From Verrucomicrobiales bacterium (GTDB lineage: Bacteria > Verrucomicrobiota > Verrucomicrobiia > Verrucomicrobiales > DEV007): a stretch of DNA of 33,905 nt. Under the pieces are notes generated by a model. The model was not told the origin of the DNA. It saw only the letters and a program-made list of their open reading frames with translations, and made no database searches. Position numbers and translations under genes: made by a program. Shown here in pieces: positions 11,347 through 19,463 of this stretch (positions are counted from its first letter, which is position 1; each line of letters begins with the position of its first letter). The stretch spans positions 1 through 33,905 of the forward strand of contig JANQMB010000359.1 in assembly GCA_028280355.1 (NCBI GenBank), given 5' to 3'.

Positions 11347-11661
11347 ATGGCCTACGCAATATTCAAGACCGGCGGCAAGCAGTATAAGGTTGCTGAGGGC
11401 GACAAGATCGATGTCGAGAAACTCGATCTCGAGGTGGGGAAGACCACGACGTTCGACAGCGTGCTGTTCTACTCCGAGGGTGGCACCATCAAGATCGGTG
11501 ACCCGGTTCTCGCCGGGGCGACGGTGACCGCGGAGGTGGTCGAGCAGCGTCGCGCCGACAAGGTGACCGCGTTCAAGTTCAAGCGCCGCAAGGGGCACCA
11601 CAAGACCAAAGGCCACCGCCAGCCGCTCACCCGCCTGGCGATCACCGGCATCAGCGCCTGA
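11347..11661 (+). CDS. rplU: 50S ribosomal protein L21
   Basis: Structural protein of the large ribosomal subunit that binds 23S rRNA. Its 104 residues are the normal bacterial length. The start MAYAIFKTGGKQYKVAEGD is the canonical N-terminus, so the in-frame upstream extension is rejected. The C-terminal signature KFKRRKGHHKTKGHRQPLTRL is intact. It is the first gene of the conserved rplU-rpmA pair, with rpmA 40 bp downstream. No clear Shine-Dalgarno sequence is seen. Confidence 0.97.
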   Translation: MAYAIFKTGGKQYKVAEGDKIDVEKLDLEVGKTTTFDSVLFYSEGGTIKIGDPVLAGATVTAEVVEQRRADKVTAFKFKRRKGHHKTKGHRQPLTRLAITGISA

Positions 11662-11701
11662 GGGGTCCACCGGCCTACGAAAATTCTAGCCCCATCGAAA
11701 C

Positions 11702-11959
11702 ATGGCACACAAAAAAGGACAGGGTAGCGTCAAGAACGGGCGCGATAGCAACTCCAAGCGCCGTGGCGTGAAGAAGTTCGGCGGCGAGCACGTGATCCCC
11801 GGCAACATCATCATCCGCCAGTGTGGCACCAAGTGGCGCCCGGGGAAGAACGTCGGCCTCGGCAAGGACTACACCATCTGGTCGCTGGTCGAGGGCAACG
11901 TCCGTTTCGACCAGAACGGGCGCCGGGTCAACGTCGACCCGATCACCACCGGCGCCTGA
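11702..11959 (+). CDS. rpmA: 50S ribosomal protein L27
   Basis: Large-subunit protein near the peptidyl-transferase centre, 85 residues. It begins [20 protein letters not shown] and carries [19 protein letters not shown] and [14 protein letters not shown], the standard L27 blocks. The N-terminus lacks the cleaved extension of Firmicutes L27. It is cotranscribed with rplU by position, and trmL follows 76 bp later. Confidence 0.97.
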   Translation: MAHKKGQGSVKNGRDSNSKRRGVKKFGGEHVIPGNIIIRQCGTKWRPGKNVGLGKDYTIWSLVEGNVRFDQNGRRVNVDPITTGA

Positions 11960-12035
11960 TCGCGGCGGGGCACGTCTCGCCACCCAGGTCTGGCACCCCG
12001 CCCGGCGATGCCCTCGCGCAGGGGCACATCGCGAC

Positions 12036-12503
12036 ATGTCCGATCGGCGCCCGTCGCTCAACGTGGTGCTGGTCGAGCCGGAGATCCCGCCCAACACCGG
12101 CAACGTCGGACGCCTGTGCCTCGCGACCGGGTGCAGGCTCCACCTCGTCGGGCCGCTGGGGTTCTCGCTCGACGAGAAACAGCTCCTGAGGGCCGGGCTC
12201 GACTACTGGGACAAGGTCGACCTGTGTCGCTGGTCCAGCCTCGACGAGCTCCGCGAGGCGGAGGGTGGCGGCGCGACGTTCTGGCTCTTCAGCACCAAGG
12301 CGTCGCTCTGCTACTGGGACGCGTGTTTCAGGGATGGGGACTACCTGGTGTTCGGCCCGGAGACCAGAGGGTTGCCCGAGGGGCTCCTGGAGCGTCATCG
12401 GGACGACTGCCTCGTGATCCCGATGGGGGAGGGGGGGCGGAGCCTGAACCTGGCGACGTCGGTCGGCATCGGGGTCTACGAAGCGCTGCGCCAACTTTCA
12501 TAA
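12036..12503 (+). CDS. trmL: tRNA (cytidine/uridine-2'-O-)-methyltransferase, TrmL type
   Basis: SPOUT-class (SpoU) methyltransferase expected to 2'-O-methylate the wobble base 34 of leucine tRNAs with S-adenosylmethionine. At 155 residues it matches the minimal TrmL length, with no extra RNA-binding domain. Motifs are VLVEPEIPPNTGNVGRLC at the N-terminus, VFGPETRGLPE, and IPMGEGGRSLNLATSVGIG near the C-terminus, which form the knotted cofactor site. The ATG giving MSDRRPSLNVVLVEPE is chosen; the longer open frame upstream has no family similarity. It follows rpmA in the same direction and is probably read through from it. Confidence 0.92.
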   Translation: MSDRRPSLNVVLVEPEIPPNTGNVGRLCLATGCRLHLVGPLGFSLDEKQLLRAGLDYWDKVDLCRWSSLDELREAEGGGATFWLFSTKASLCYWDACFRDGDYLVFGPETRGLPEGLLERHRDDCLVIPMGEGGRSLNLATSVGIGVYEALRQLS

Positions 12504-12529
12504 GGTGCTGATTTTTTGCACGATAGGGC

Positions 12530-12559
12530 TTGCCATTCTGTGAGGAAACTGACAAGAAT
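12530..12559 (+). promoter_or_regulatory. Candidate sigma-70-type promoter for the AP2 gene
   Basis: TTGCCA (12530-12535) and AAGAAT (12554-12559) are separated by 18 bp in the 155-bp gap between trmL and the AP2 gene. The -35 matches the consensus at 5 of 6 positions and the -10 at 4 of 6. The start codon is 99 bp further on. Confidence 0.35.
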
Positions 12560-12658
12560 CGCCACCGTGAGGCCGGTTCGCCCCAAGGCCTCCCCGAGCG
12601 GTCACGACGCGAATTACCAGACACCCACGAACGCCTAACCACACCAACGTAGCGACTT

Positions 12659-13081
12659 ATGGCCGCCATCAAACCCAACTACGGCATCAGCAGGATCGAC
12701 CAGCCGGAGAAGAAGAACCACGGTTTCTACGTGCGGATCACCCACCGCGGCAAGACCACCCAGAAGTTCTTCCCGGACAAGGCCTGCGGCGGCAAGGGGA
12801 AGGCGCAGAAAATGGCGCGCGCCTTCCGCGACAAGGTGTTCGCGCGGCTGCCGAAGGCGCGCCGGGAGGCGGCGGCCAACCGGCGCAAGCGCATCAAGCA
12901 GAGCGGCGTCGTCGGCGTGACGCACGTCGTCTCGAAGAGCGCCTCGGGCAAGAACTACGAGTACTGGCAGGCGGCGTGGACCGAGCGCGGTTCGCGCAAG
13001 ACCGCGAAGTTCTCCATCTCCCGCTACGGCGACAAGAAGGCGCTGGAGATGGCGAAACGCGCCAAGCGCCGCAACGGCTGA
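12659..13081 (+). CDS. Small basic protein with two AP2/ERF-like DNA-binding domains
   Basis: A 140-residue, strongly basic cytoplasmic protein. The C-terminal half (about 83-137) has the bacterial AP2 pattern: GVVGVTHV, then YEYWQAAW, then AKFSISRYGDKKALEMAKRAK. The N-terminal half (about 8-60) repeats it more loosely: YGISRID, HGFYVRI, then KFFPDKACGGKGKAQKMAR. AP2 domains bind DNA; in bacteria they occur in homing endonucleases and in small stand-alone proteins such as this. No nuclease motif is present, so a DNA-binding or regulatory role is likely but untested. It is probably expressed from its own promoter in the preceding gap. Confidence 0.8.
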   Translation: MAAIKPNYGISRIDQPEKKNHGFYVRITHRGKTTQKFFPDKACGGKGKAQKMARAFRDKVFARLPKARREAAANRRKRIKQSGVVGVTHVVSKSASGKNYEYWQAAWTERGSRKTAKFSISRYGDKKALEMAKRAKRRNG

Positions 13082-13136
13082 GGCGTTTGGCAGCCACGCC
13101 GCTTGACCGCGGGGGCCGGCCGCGTTGATTGGCGGC

Positions 13137-13856
13137 GTGACAGCCACCCAGACAGCCACCCGCCCCAGCGGCGACCCGCCGGGTGCCGATGTCGTGCTGC
13201 GCGCCCGCGACCTGCACCGCAGCTTCACCATGGGCAGGGAGACCCTCGAGGTGCTGCGCGGGGTCGACCTCGAGATCGCAGCCCGCGAGAAGCTGTTCCT
13301 CTGCGGTGCCTCCGGCGCCGGCAAGACCACCCTGCTCTACACCCTGGCCGGCCTAGAGCGCCCGGACTCGGGCGCCGTCGAGATCGGGGGCGAGTCGCTC
13401 TACCGCCTGTCGAAGGCCCGGCAGGCACAGTTCCGCAACTCCACCATCGGCTACGTCTTCCAGCATTACTTCCTGCTCCCCGACCTGACCGCCCTGGAGA
13501 ACGTGTGCCTCCCCGCCATGATGGCCGGGCGCCGCAGCGGGCGGCGCCGGAGGGCCGCGGAGCTGCTCGACCAGGTCGGGTTGGGTTCCCGCATGGGCCA
13601 CCGGCCGGCGGAACTCTCCGGGGGCGAGCAGCAGCGGGTGGCCATCGCACGCTCGCTGATCAACGACCCGCAGATCCTGTTCGCCGACGAGCCCACCGGC
13701 AACCTCGACTCGAAGACCGGTGGCGGGATCATCGAATCCCTGCTCGGCGTCGTCGCCGACACCAAAAAAACGTTGATCGTGGTCACCCACGATTCCACAT
13801 TGGCCGCCCTTGGCGATCGGCGGTTGGGGATCACTGACGGGCGCATCGTCGCCTGA
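13137..13856 (+). CDS. lolD: ABC transporter ATP-binding protein, LolD/MacB type
   Basis: ATPase subunit of an ABC transporter of the LolCDE/MacB class, which extracts lipoproteins from the inner membrane or moves envelope substrates. All nucleotide-binding motifs are intact: Walker A GASGAGKTT, Q-loop YVFQHYFLLP, signature LSGGEQQRVAIA, Walker B ILFADEPTGNLDS and switch His in VVTHDS. The GTG at 13137 is taken as start; a TTG at 13125 would add four residues, and neither has a clear ribosome-binding site. No LolC/E-type permease is adjacent. ilvE follows 34 bp downstream, so the two are probably cotranscribed. LolD is the best name, but FtsE- and MacB-type relatives share these motifs. Confidence 0.85.
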   Translation: MTATQTATRPSGDPPGADVVLRARDLHRSFTMGRETLEVLRGVDLEIAAREKLFLCGASGAGKTTLLYTLAGLERPDSGAVEIGGESLYRLSKARQAQFRNSTIGYVFQHYFLLPDLTALENVCLPAMMAGRRSGRRRRAAELLDQVGLGSRMGHRPAELSGGEQQRVAIARSLINDPQILFADEPTGNLDSKTGGGIIESLLGVVADTKKTLIVVTHDSTLAALGDRRLGITDGRIVA

Positions 13857-13890
13857 GCCCACCGCCCCGCCGCGCCAGGGCACCCCGGCC

Positions 13891-14760
13891 ATGCAAATCT
13901 ACATCGACGGCGAATACTACCCCGAGGGGGACGCGAAGATCTCGGTCTTCGACCACGGCCTCCTCTATGGCGACGGGATCTTCGAGGGCATCCGGTTCTA
14001 CAACGGCCGCGTGTTCCGCCTCGAAGAGCACGTCCGCCGGCTCTTCGTCTCCGCCAAGGCCCTGCTGCTCGATATCGGCATGTCGCCGGAGGGGGTGGCC
14101 GATGCGGTGCGCGCCACCATCCGCGAGAACGGGCTGACCGACGGCTACGTGCGGCTGCTCGTCACCCGCGGGGTCGGCAGCCTGGGGCTCAGCCCCTTCC
14201 TCTGCCCGCGGGCGTCGATGATCATTATCGCCGACAAGATCGCGCTCTACCCCGAGGAGAAGTACAGCGAGGGGCTGAAGCTGGTCACCTGCTCCACGCG
14301 CCGGCCGCCCCCGGCCGCCCTCAGCCCCTCGGTGAAGTCGCTCAACTACCTCAACAACGTGCTCGCCAAGGTCGAGGCGATCCAGGGCGGGGCGGAGGAG
14401 GGGCTGATGCTCAACGAGCAGGGTTTCGTCGCCGAGTGCACCGGCGACAACATCTTCGTCGTGCGCGACGGCTCGGTCAGGACCCCGCCCTCCTCCGCCG
14501 GCGGCCTGCCGGGCATCACCCGCGACGTGATCTTCGAGATCGCCGGGGAGCTGGGGGTCGACCTCCGCGAGTCGGAGCTCACCCGATACGACCTGTTCGC
14601 GGCGGACGAGTGTTTCCTCACCGGGACCGCCGCCGAGGTGATCGCGGCGGTGGAGCTCGACGGCCGGCCCATCGGCGACGGCAAACCGGGCCCCGTGACG
14701 GAGCGCTTCGTCGGCCGCTATCGCGAGATCGTCGGCGTCGAGGGCACGGAGATCGGATAG
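13891..14760 (+). CDS. ilvE: Branched-chain amino acid aminotransferase (class IV)
   Basis: PLP-dependent fold-type IV aminotransferase of 289 residues that reversibly transaminates leucine, isoleucine and valine with 2-oxoglutarate. It shows FDHGLLYGDGIFEGIRFYNG at the N-terminus, the PLP lysine Lys149 in SVKSLNYLNN, EGLMLNEQGFVAECTGDNIF, TPPSSAGGLPGITRD and FLTGTAAEVI. These blocks resemble the shorter archaeal-type IlvE. The start ATG gives MQIYIDGEYYPEGDAK and lies 34 bp after the ATPase gene; upstream in-frame sequence is coding for that neighbour in another frame. D-amino-acid transaminase and aminodeoxychorismate lyase are related alternatives but fit less well. Confidence 0.92.
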   Translation: MQIYIDGEYYPEGDAKISVFDHGLLYGDGIFEGIRFYNGRVFRLEEHVRRLFVSAKALLLDIGMSPEGVADAVRATIRENGLTDGYVRLLVTRGVGSLGLSPFLCPRASMIIIADKIALYPEEKYSEGLKLVTCSTRRPPPAALSPSVKSLNYLNNVLAKVEAIQGGAEEGLMLNEQGFVAECTGDNIFVVRDGSVRTPPSSAGGLPGITRDVIFEIAGELGVDLRESELTRYDLFAADECFLTGTAAEVIAAVELDGRPIGDGKPGPVTERFVGRYREIVGVEGTEIG

Positions 14761-14890
14761 GCGGCGCCCGTCCGGTGCCGCGAGCAGGGGACCCCCGGTC
14801 CGGGGCGAACCGCGCCGCCGGTTCCGGTTTTTACAACCTTTTTACGGCTGCCTGACAACCCGGGCCGGCGGATGTGATTGGTTCGTCCAC

Positions 14891-16099
14891 ATGAAAACGA
14901 ACCTATTCTTCGCCGCCGCTTTCGCGGCGTTCGCCACCGGGTGGGAGGCCAGCGCCGCCGACCCCGACTTCGCCCTGCACGAGTGGGGCACCTTCACCAC
15001 CGTCGCCGGTTCCGACGGCGTCCTGCTGCCCGGCCTCGAGCGCGAGGAGGAGCGCCTGCCTGCCTTCGTCCGCGCCCACGACGGGATGCAGAACGTCGGC
15101 CCCCGGGGAGGCCGCACCAAGGGCTACCTGCTGGCGCGGCCGCTCGCCAACGTGTTCGTCAAGATGGAGACGCCGGTGATCTACTTCTACTCCGACCACG
15201 AGAGCCCGTTCCGCGCCAGGGTCGAGGTCGGCTTCGACGGCGGCTCCATCAGCCAGTGGTTCCCGCCGCGCTCGGGAGGCGAGACCCCGCCCCCGTTCAA
15301 GCGCGACAAGAAGGGCAGGGTGCTCTCGGGGCAGATCGATTTCGCACGGCACTACGACGGCGAGATCTCCTGGGACGTCGAGGTGTTGCCGCGCCGCGAC
15401 GGCGACATGGGCCGCGTGTTCCAGGGCGGCGAGACCCTGAACTGGATCTACCCGCGCATGACCGACTCGAACCTGGTGCGCACCGCCGACGGGTCGACCG
15501 AGAAGTACCTGTTCTACCGCGGCGTCGGCAAGTTCGAGCTGCCGCTGGTCACCACCGCCTCGGCCGGGGGGACCTTGACCCTGCTGAACCGTGGGGAGGA
15601 CGCGATCCCGTCGGCTCTGGTGTTCGACTACCGCGAGGACGGCAGCGTGCGCTTCGCGTCGTTGGGGGCGCTTGGCGGCGGCGAGTCGAGGAGCGTCGAC
15701 TGCGACCGGCTGGCGCCGGTCGAGGGCTGGCGGCGTGCCGTCTACGACGCCCTGGTGGCGCAGCTCAGGGCGGCCGGCCTGCACGCGAAGGAGGCGGACG
15801 GGATGGTGCAGACCTGGTGGGAGAGCTATTTCGAGCGGCCTGGCCTGCGCGTCTTCTGGGTCGTGCCGGAGGACTTCACCGAGCGGGTGCTACCGCTCTC
15901 CGTCGAGCCCGCGCCGCGGGAGTCGGTCCGGGTCCTGGTGGGGCGGAGCGAGGTGTTGACCCCCGGGTTCGAGGACGTGCTCGCTGGCGCCTTCGGCACC
16001 AAGGAGTGGAAGCACTATGCGGGCCACCGCTACCTCGGCGCCTATGCCGCCCGCGCCAAAGCCCTGCGCGCGGGGGACAAGAAGGTCGCGGGGAAGTAG
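14891..16099 (+). CDS. Exported protein of the HEWGTFT-motif type, function unknown
   Basis: A 402-residue protein with a signal peptide (MKTNLFFAAAFAAFATG, cleavage likely after EASA). The mature N-terminus FALHEWGTFTTVAGSDG (His30 onward) resembles exported proteins of unknown function that I recall from planctomycetes, verrucomicrobia and acidobacteria. The rest looks beta-rich (PVIYFYSDHESPFRARVEV, TLTLLNRGEDAIPSALVFDY) with a tryptophan-rich block (QTWWESYF) toward the C-terminus. No catalytic motif was recognised. The ATG is the only start that gives a signal peptide. It stands alone and converges on the aminopeptidase gene with a strong hairpin between them. Confidence 0.75.
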   Translation: MKTNLFFAAAFAAFATGWEASAADPDFALHEWGTFTTVAGSDGVLLPGLEREEERLPAFVRAHDGMQNVGPRGGRTKGYLLARPLANVFVKMETPVIYFYSDHESPFRARVEVGFDGGSISQWFPPRSGGETPPPFKRDKKGRVLSGQIDFARHYDGEISWDVEVLPRRDGDMGRVFQGGETLNWIYPRMTDSNLVRTADGSTEKYLFYRGVGKFELPLVTTASAGGTLTLLNRGEDAIPSALVFDYREDGSVRFASLGALGGGESRSVDCDRLAPVEGWRRAVYDALVAQLRAAGLHAKEADGMVQTWWESYFERPGLRVFWVVPEDFTERVLPLSVEPAPRESVRVLVGRSEVLTPGFEDVLAGAFGTKEWKHYAGHRYLGAYAARAKALRAGDKKVAGK

Positions 16100-16128
16100 C
16101 GCGGCGCGACATTCCGAGACCCTGAACC

Positions 16129-16152
16129 CGCCGGCCCCTCAGGGGGCCGGCG
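16129..16152. terminator. GC-rich hairpin between convergent genes
   Basis: CGCCGGCCCC-TCAG-GGGGCCGGCG is a perfect 10-bp stem with a 4-nt loop. It lies 29 bp past one stop codon and 8 bp before the other. No T-tract follows on either strand, so it may be a bidirectional terminator or an mRNA-stabilising hairpin. Confidence 0.6.
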
Positions 16153-16160
16153 CCGCCGTA

Positions 16161-17243
16161 TCACAGCTCGATGCCGAACTCGTCGCCGGCTTTCAGCGAC
16201 CGCACGAAGGCGGTGAGCAGGTCGATCACCTTCTGGACATCCTCGAGGTTCACGACCTCCACGACGGAGTGCATGTAGCGCAGCGGCAGGGAGACCAGGG
16301 CGCTGGGGATGCCGTACCCGGTGTAAGAGATATTGTCGGTGTCGGTGCCGCTATAGCGCGAGCTCGACTCGTGCTGGATCGGGATCTCGGCCTCCGCGGC
16401 GACCTCCATGAGGCGCTTGACGACATTGGGGTGGTTGCAGGTGCCGTGGGTCAAGCTGGGGCCGCCGCCGAGTTCGACCTTGCCGTGGATCGCGTGTTCG
16501 ATGCCCGGGGTGTCTGTGGCGTGGGTGACGTCTAGGCAGACCGCCACGTCGGGCTTCAGCCGGCGCGTCACCATGCTGGCGCCGTGGCCGCCGATCTCCT
16601 CCTGCACCGCGTTGACGCACTGCACGCTCGCCGCCGGGCGGGCCTCCCCCCCGGCCAGCTCGGCCATCACGCGGGCGATGATGTAGCCGCCGACCCGGTT
16701 GTCGAGCGCCCTGCTGACGATCTTGCCGCCCGCGAACTCCTCCGGCTCGTCGGCGTATACCGCGGGGTGGCCGATGCGGATGCCGAGCCCGGCGACCTCC
16801 TCGGCGTCCGCCGCGCCGACATCGACATAGAGCTCGTGGATCTTCGGCGCCTTCTCGCCGGCGAGCACGTCTTTGCGGAGGTGGATGGCGGTGTTGCCGA
16901 CGATGCCCTTGACCGGTCCCTTGTCGCCGAGGATCTGCAGGCGCCGGCCGCGGCCGGTGGCGGCGTCCGACCCCCCGACCCGGTCGATGTGGAGGAAACC
17001 CTCCTTGGTGACGTGTTTGACGATATACCCGATCTCGTCGGCATGCGCCTCCAGCATCACCGTGGGCGCGTCTTTCTCGGCGCCCTTCAGGACACCCCAG
17101 GCGGTGCCGTAGGCGTCGTTCTCGACCGAGTCCGCATGCCCGCGGACGTAGTCCGCCCACACCTTCTGCCCTGGGGTTTCGAAACCGGTGGGGCTAGGGG
17201 TGGAGAGCAGCTCGAAGAGGAAGTCTTTGTCGGCGGGAGTCAT
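16161..17243 (-). CDS. M42 family metallo-aminopeptidase
   Basis: Cytoplasmic dinuclear-metal aminopeptidase of 360 residues, of the family that forms tetrahedral dodecamers and trims peptides. The expected ligands are all present: His67 in EAHADEIG, bridging Asp181 in ALDNRVG, catalytic Glu215 and ligand Glu216 in AVQEEIGGHG, Asp238 in CLDVTHATD and His325 in PLRYMHSVVEV. SSSRYSGTDTDNI is also conserved. Family members vary in preference (glutamyl, leucyl, lysyl) and some are mis-named endoglucanase, so specificity is left open. It lies 56 bp downstream of ald on the same strand, suggesting a joint role in peptide and amino-acid salvage. Confidence 0.92.
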   Translation of the reverse strand: MTPADKDFLFELLSTPSPTGFETPGQKVWADYVRGHADSVENDAYGTAWGVLKGAEKDAPTVMLEAHADEIGYIVKHVTKEGFLHIDRVGGSDAATGRGRRLQILGDKGPVKGIVGNTAIHLRKDVLAGEKAPKIHELYVDVGAADAEEVAGLGIRIGHPAVYADEPEEFAGGKIVSRALDNRVGGYIIARVMAELAGGEARPAASVQCVNAVQEEIGGHGASMVTRRLKPDVAVCLDVTHATDTPGIEHAIHGKVELGGGPSLTHGTCNHPNVVKRLMEVAAEAEIPIQHESSSRYSGTDTDNISYTGYGIPSALVSLPLRYMHSVVEVVNLEDVQKVIDLLTAFVRSLKAGDEFGIEL

Positions 17244-17299
17244 CGCCCTATTCCGTGGATGGGGGATGGGTCGGAGTCAAGGGGGAGGGGGCGGTCCGG

Positions 17300-18409
17300 T
17301 TAGACGCCCTGCGGCGAGTGCTCCATCCCGTGCGCCTGTGCCACCGCCTCGCAGGCCAGTTCGCCGCCCCGGACGTTGATGCCGCCCCGCAGGGCCGGCT
17401 GCTTCCCGATCGCCCCCTCGAGCCCGTAGTCGGCGAGCAGCTCGACGTAGCGGTGGGTGACGTTGGTCAGCGCCTGGGTGGCGGTGCGGGCGTATGCGCC
17501 GGGCATGTTGGCGACACAGTAGTGGATCACGCCCTCCTCGACATAGGTGGGCTCGCAGTGGGTGGTGGGGCGGGTGGTCTCGGCGCAGCCGCCCTGGTCG
17601 ACGGCGATGTCGACCAGCACGCTGCCCGGCTGCATGATCTTCAACATCTCGCGGGTGATCAGCTTCGGCGCCTTGGCGCCGGGGACGAGGACCGCGCCGA
17701 TGATGAGGTCGACGCGCGGCAGCTGCTGCATCAGCGAGTCGGCGCTGGAGTAGAGCGTGTGGGCTGTCTGCATGGTGATGTCCAGGAAGCGCATGCGCTC
17801 GAGGTCGACCTCCAGGATGGTGACGTCGGCGCCGATGCCGGTCGCGACCCGGGCGGCGTTGACCCCCGCGGTGCCGCCGCCGATCACCACCACCTTGCCG
17901 GGGAGGACGCCGGGGACGCCGCCCAGCAGGATGCCGCGGCCACCGCGGTGGTTGGCCAGGTGGTATGCGCCGACCACCACCGACATGCGGCCCGCGATCT
18001 CGCTCATCGGCTCGAGCAGGGGCAGCCGGCCGTTGACCTCGATGGTCTCGTAGGCGATCGCCGTGCAGCCGGTGGCGACCAGGGACTCGGTGAGCTCCTT
18101 CGACGCCGCCAGGTGCAGGTAGGTGAACAGCGTATGGCGGGGCTCGAGCAGCTCGATCTCGGACGGCTGGGGCTCTTTGACTTTGACGATGAGGTCGGCC
18201 TTGCCGAACACCTCGGCCGCGCTGTCGACCAGCTCCGCGCCGGCGTCCTCGTACTCTTTGTCGAGGTAGGAGGCGCCCGCCCCGGCGCCGCGCTGCACGA
18301 CGACTTTGTGACCGTGGCCGATGAGGACATAGGCGGCCGAGGGCAACAGCGCCACGCGGTTCTCGCTCTCCTTGATCTCCTTCGGGACGCCGACGGTGGT
18401 GGTTTGCAT
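17300..18409 (-). CDS. ald: Alanine dehydrogenase
   Basis: NAD-dependent interconversion of L-alanine with pyruvate and ammonia. Its 369 residues match the family length. Substrate residues fit the known enzyme: Arg18 in ENRVALLP, Lys78 in KVKEPQ, His99 in TYLHLA and Asp271 in IAVDQGGC. The NAD-binding Rossmann motif is VVVIGGGTAGVNAA (about 174-186). The ATG start gives MQTTTVGVPKEIKESENRV, the canonical N-terminus. It is divergent from the gene at 18460 across a 50-bp gap that must hold both promoters, and is followed by the aminopeptidase gene. The related transhydrogenase alpha subunit is excluded by length. Confidence 0.96.
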   Translation of the reverse strand: MQTTTVGVPKEIKESENRVALLPSAAYVLIGHGHKVVVQRGAGAGASYLDKEYEDAGAELVDSAAEVFGKADLIVKVKEPQPSEIELLEPRHTLFTYLHLAASKELTESLVATGCTAIAYETIEVNGRLPLLEPMSEIAGRMSVVVGAYHLANHRGGRGILLGGVPGVLPGKVVVIGGGTAGVNAARVATGIGADVTILEVDLERMRFLDITMQTAHTLYSSADSLMQQLPRVDLIIGAVLVPGAKAPKLITREMLKIMQPGSVLVDIAVDQGGCAETTRPTTHCEPTYVEEGVIHYCVANMPGAYARTATQALTNVTHRYVELLADYGLEGAIGKQPALRGGINVRGGELACEAVAQAHGMEHSPQGV

Positions 18410-18459
18410 CCCTACCGCTTAGAGGCGAAGTCCTGGGCGGGCAAGTCCTGTCCTCCGCG

Positions 18460-19374
18460 ATGACCCGGCACCCACCCCAGATCCTACCGGCTCCCGAATG
18501 GCGCCTGCGCGAGGCGGCGCACCGGGAGAGGTTGCGCCCCTGGGTGGAAGGGCATCGCGCGCGGCGGGCGGCGGCAGTGCCGCACCCGGTGATCGACTTC
18601 ATGTTCACCTATTACAGCTTCCGCCCCGGCCAGCTGCTGCGCTGGAGCCCAGGGTTCGGGGTGGGCCTCGGCGACCCCGATGGCGAGTTTGCCTCGCGGA
18701 GACATTTCGCGTCGGACGGCGGGGTCGCGTGGCTCTGCACCAGCTCGATGTCGGAACGGGAGCGCGGGGCGGTCGTGTGGACGGGCGATCTGCTGGAGGC
18801 GACGGCGGGTCGCCCGGGGCGTTACGGGTGCTCCGGCCTGCACGAGTGGGCGATGGTCTACCGGCTGACGCGGGAACAGATCCGCCACGCGAAGTTCCCC
18901 CTGCGGTTGCCCCCGGAAGAGATCGAGCGGGTGGTGGAGGCCGGCGCCCTCTCCTGCACCCACTATGACGCGTTCCGGTTCTTCACACCGCAGGCGCGGC
19001 CGCTGAACGCCTTCCAGCCATCTATCGACGGGCGCGTCGACCTGGAGCAGCCGGGCTGCCTCCACACCAACATGGACCTCTACAAATGGGCGTACAAGCT
19101 CGCCCCGTGGATCCCCTCGGAGCTCGTCGCCGACGCCTTCCTGCTGGCGGTGGAGATCCGCGAGCTCGACATGCGCGCCAGCCCGTACGACCTGAGCGAG
19201 ATGGGATACGAGCCGGTCGCCGTCGAGACCGCCGCTGGCCGCGCCCACTATGAGGCCGAGCAGAGGGGGTTCGCCCGGCGGGCAGAGCCGCTGCGGCAGC
19301 GCCTGCTGGCGCACTGCCGCTCGCTCCAGGGAGAGTTTTCCCGCCGACCTGTTCCCCCCGCCATTAGGGGGTAG
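18460..19374 (+). CDS. Conserved protein of unknown function (3-methyladenine glycosylase-annotated type)
   Basis: A 304-residue soluble protein. PHPVIDFMFTYYSFRPGQLLRWSPGFGVGL near the N-terminus (about 41-70) is the signature I associate with actinobacterial homologues that databases often label 3-methyladenine DNA glycosylase. I see no helix-hairpin-helix or other glycosylase motif, so that label should be treated as unproven. Other notable blocks are CSGLHEWAMVYRL, ALSCTHYDAFRFFT, CLHTNMDLYKWAYKLAPW and ELVADAFLLAVEIRELDMRASPYDLS. No signal peptide or membrane segment is seen. It is divergent from ald. Confidence 0.7.
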   Translation: MTRHPPQILPAPEWRLREAAHRERLRPWVEGHRARRAAAVPHPVIDFMFTYYSFRPGQLLRWSPGFGVGLGDPDGEFASRRHFASDGGVAWLCTSSMSERERGAVVWTGDLLEATAGRPGRYGCSGLHEWAMVYRLTREQIRHAKFPLRLPPEEIERVVEAGALSCTHYDAFRFFTPQARPLNAFQPSIDGRVDLEQPGCLHTNMDLYKWAYKLAPWIPSELVADAFLLAVEIRELDMRASPYDLSEMGYEPVAVETAAGRAHYEAEQRGFARRAEPLRQRLLAHCRSLQGEFSRRPVPPAIRG

Positions 19375-19393
19375 AGTGGGCGGTGTAGATCTG

Positions 19394-19407
19394 GAGGTTA
19401 GAGGTTA
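19394..19407 (+). repeat. Heptanucleotide tandem repeat (GAGGTTA x2)
   Basis: Two exact copies of GAGGTTA follow each other 20 bp after the stop codon at 19374. The second copy supplies the first bases of the -35 element of the promoter for the next gene. Confidence 0.6.
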
Positions 19408-19433
19408 CCAAAGTACTGTTGAATGTTTATAAT
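19405..19433 (+). promoter_or_regulatory. Strong-looking sigma-70-type promoter
   Basis: TTACCA (19405-19410) and a perfect TATAAT (19428-19433) are 17 bp apart in an AT-rich patch. The expected transcript start near 19440 leaves a leader of about 24 nt before the ATG at 19464. It is the best match to the sigma-70 consensus noticed in the window. Confidence 0.65.
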
Positions 19434-19463
19434 GGTTAGCGTAATTTCAAAGATTCCCGAAAA

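Noticed and set aside
14878-16125. 415-codon open frame overlapping the HEWGTFT gene in another frame
   Set aside because: The product is almost entirely Arg, Gly, Ala and Pro and has no signal peptide, whereas the 14891 frame has a normal composition and a signal peptide.
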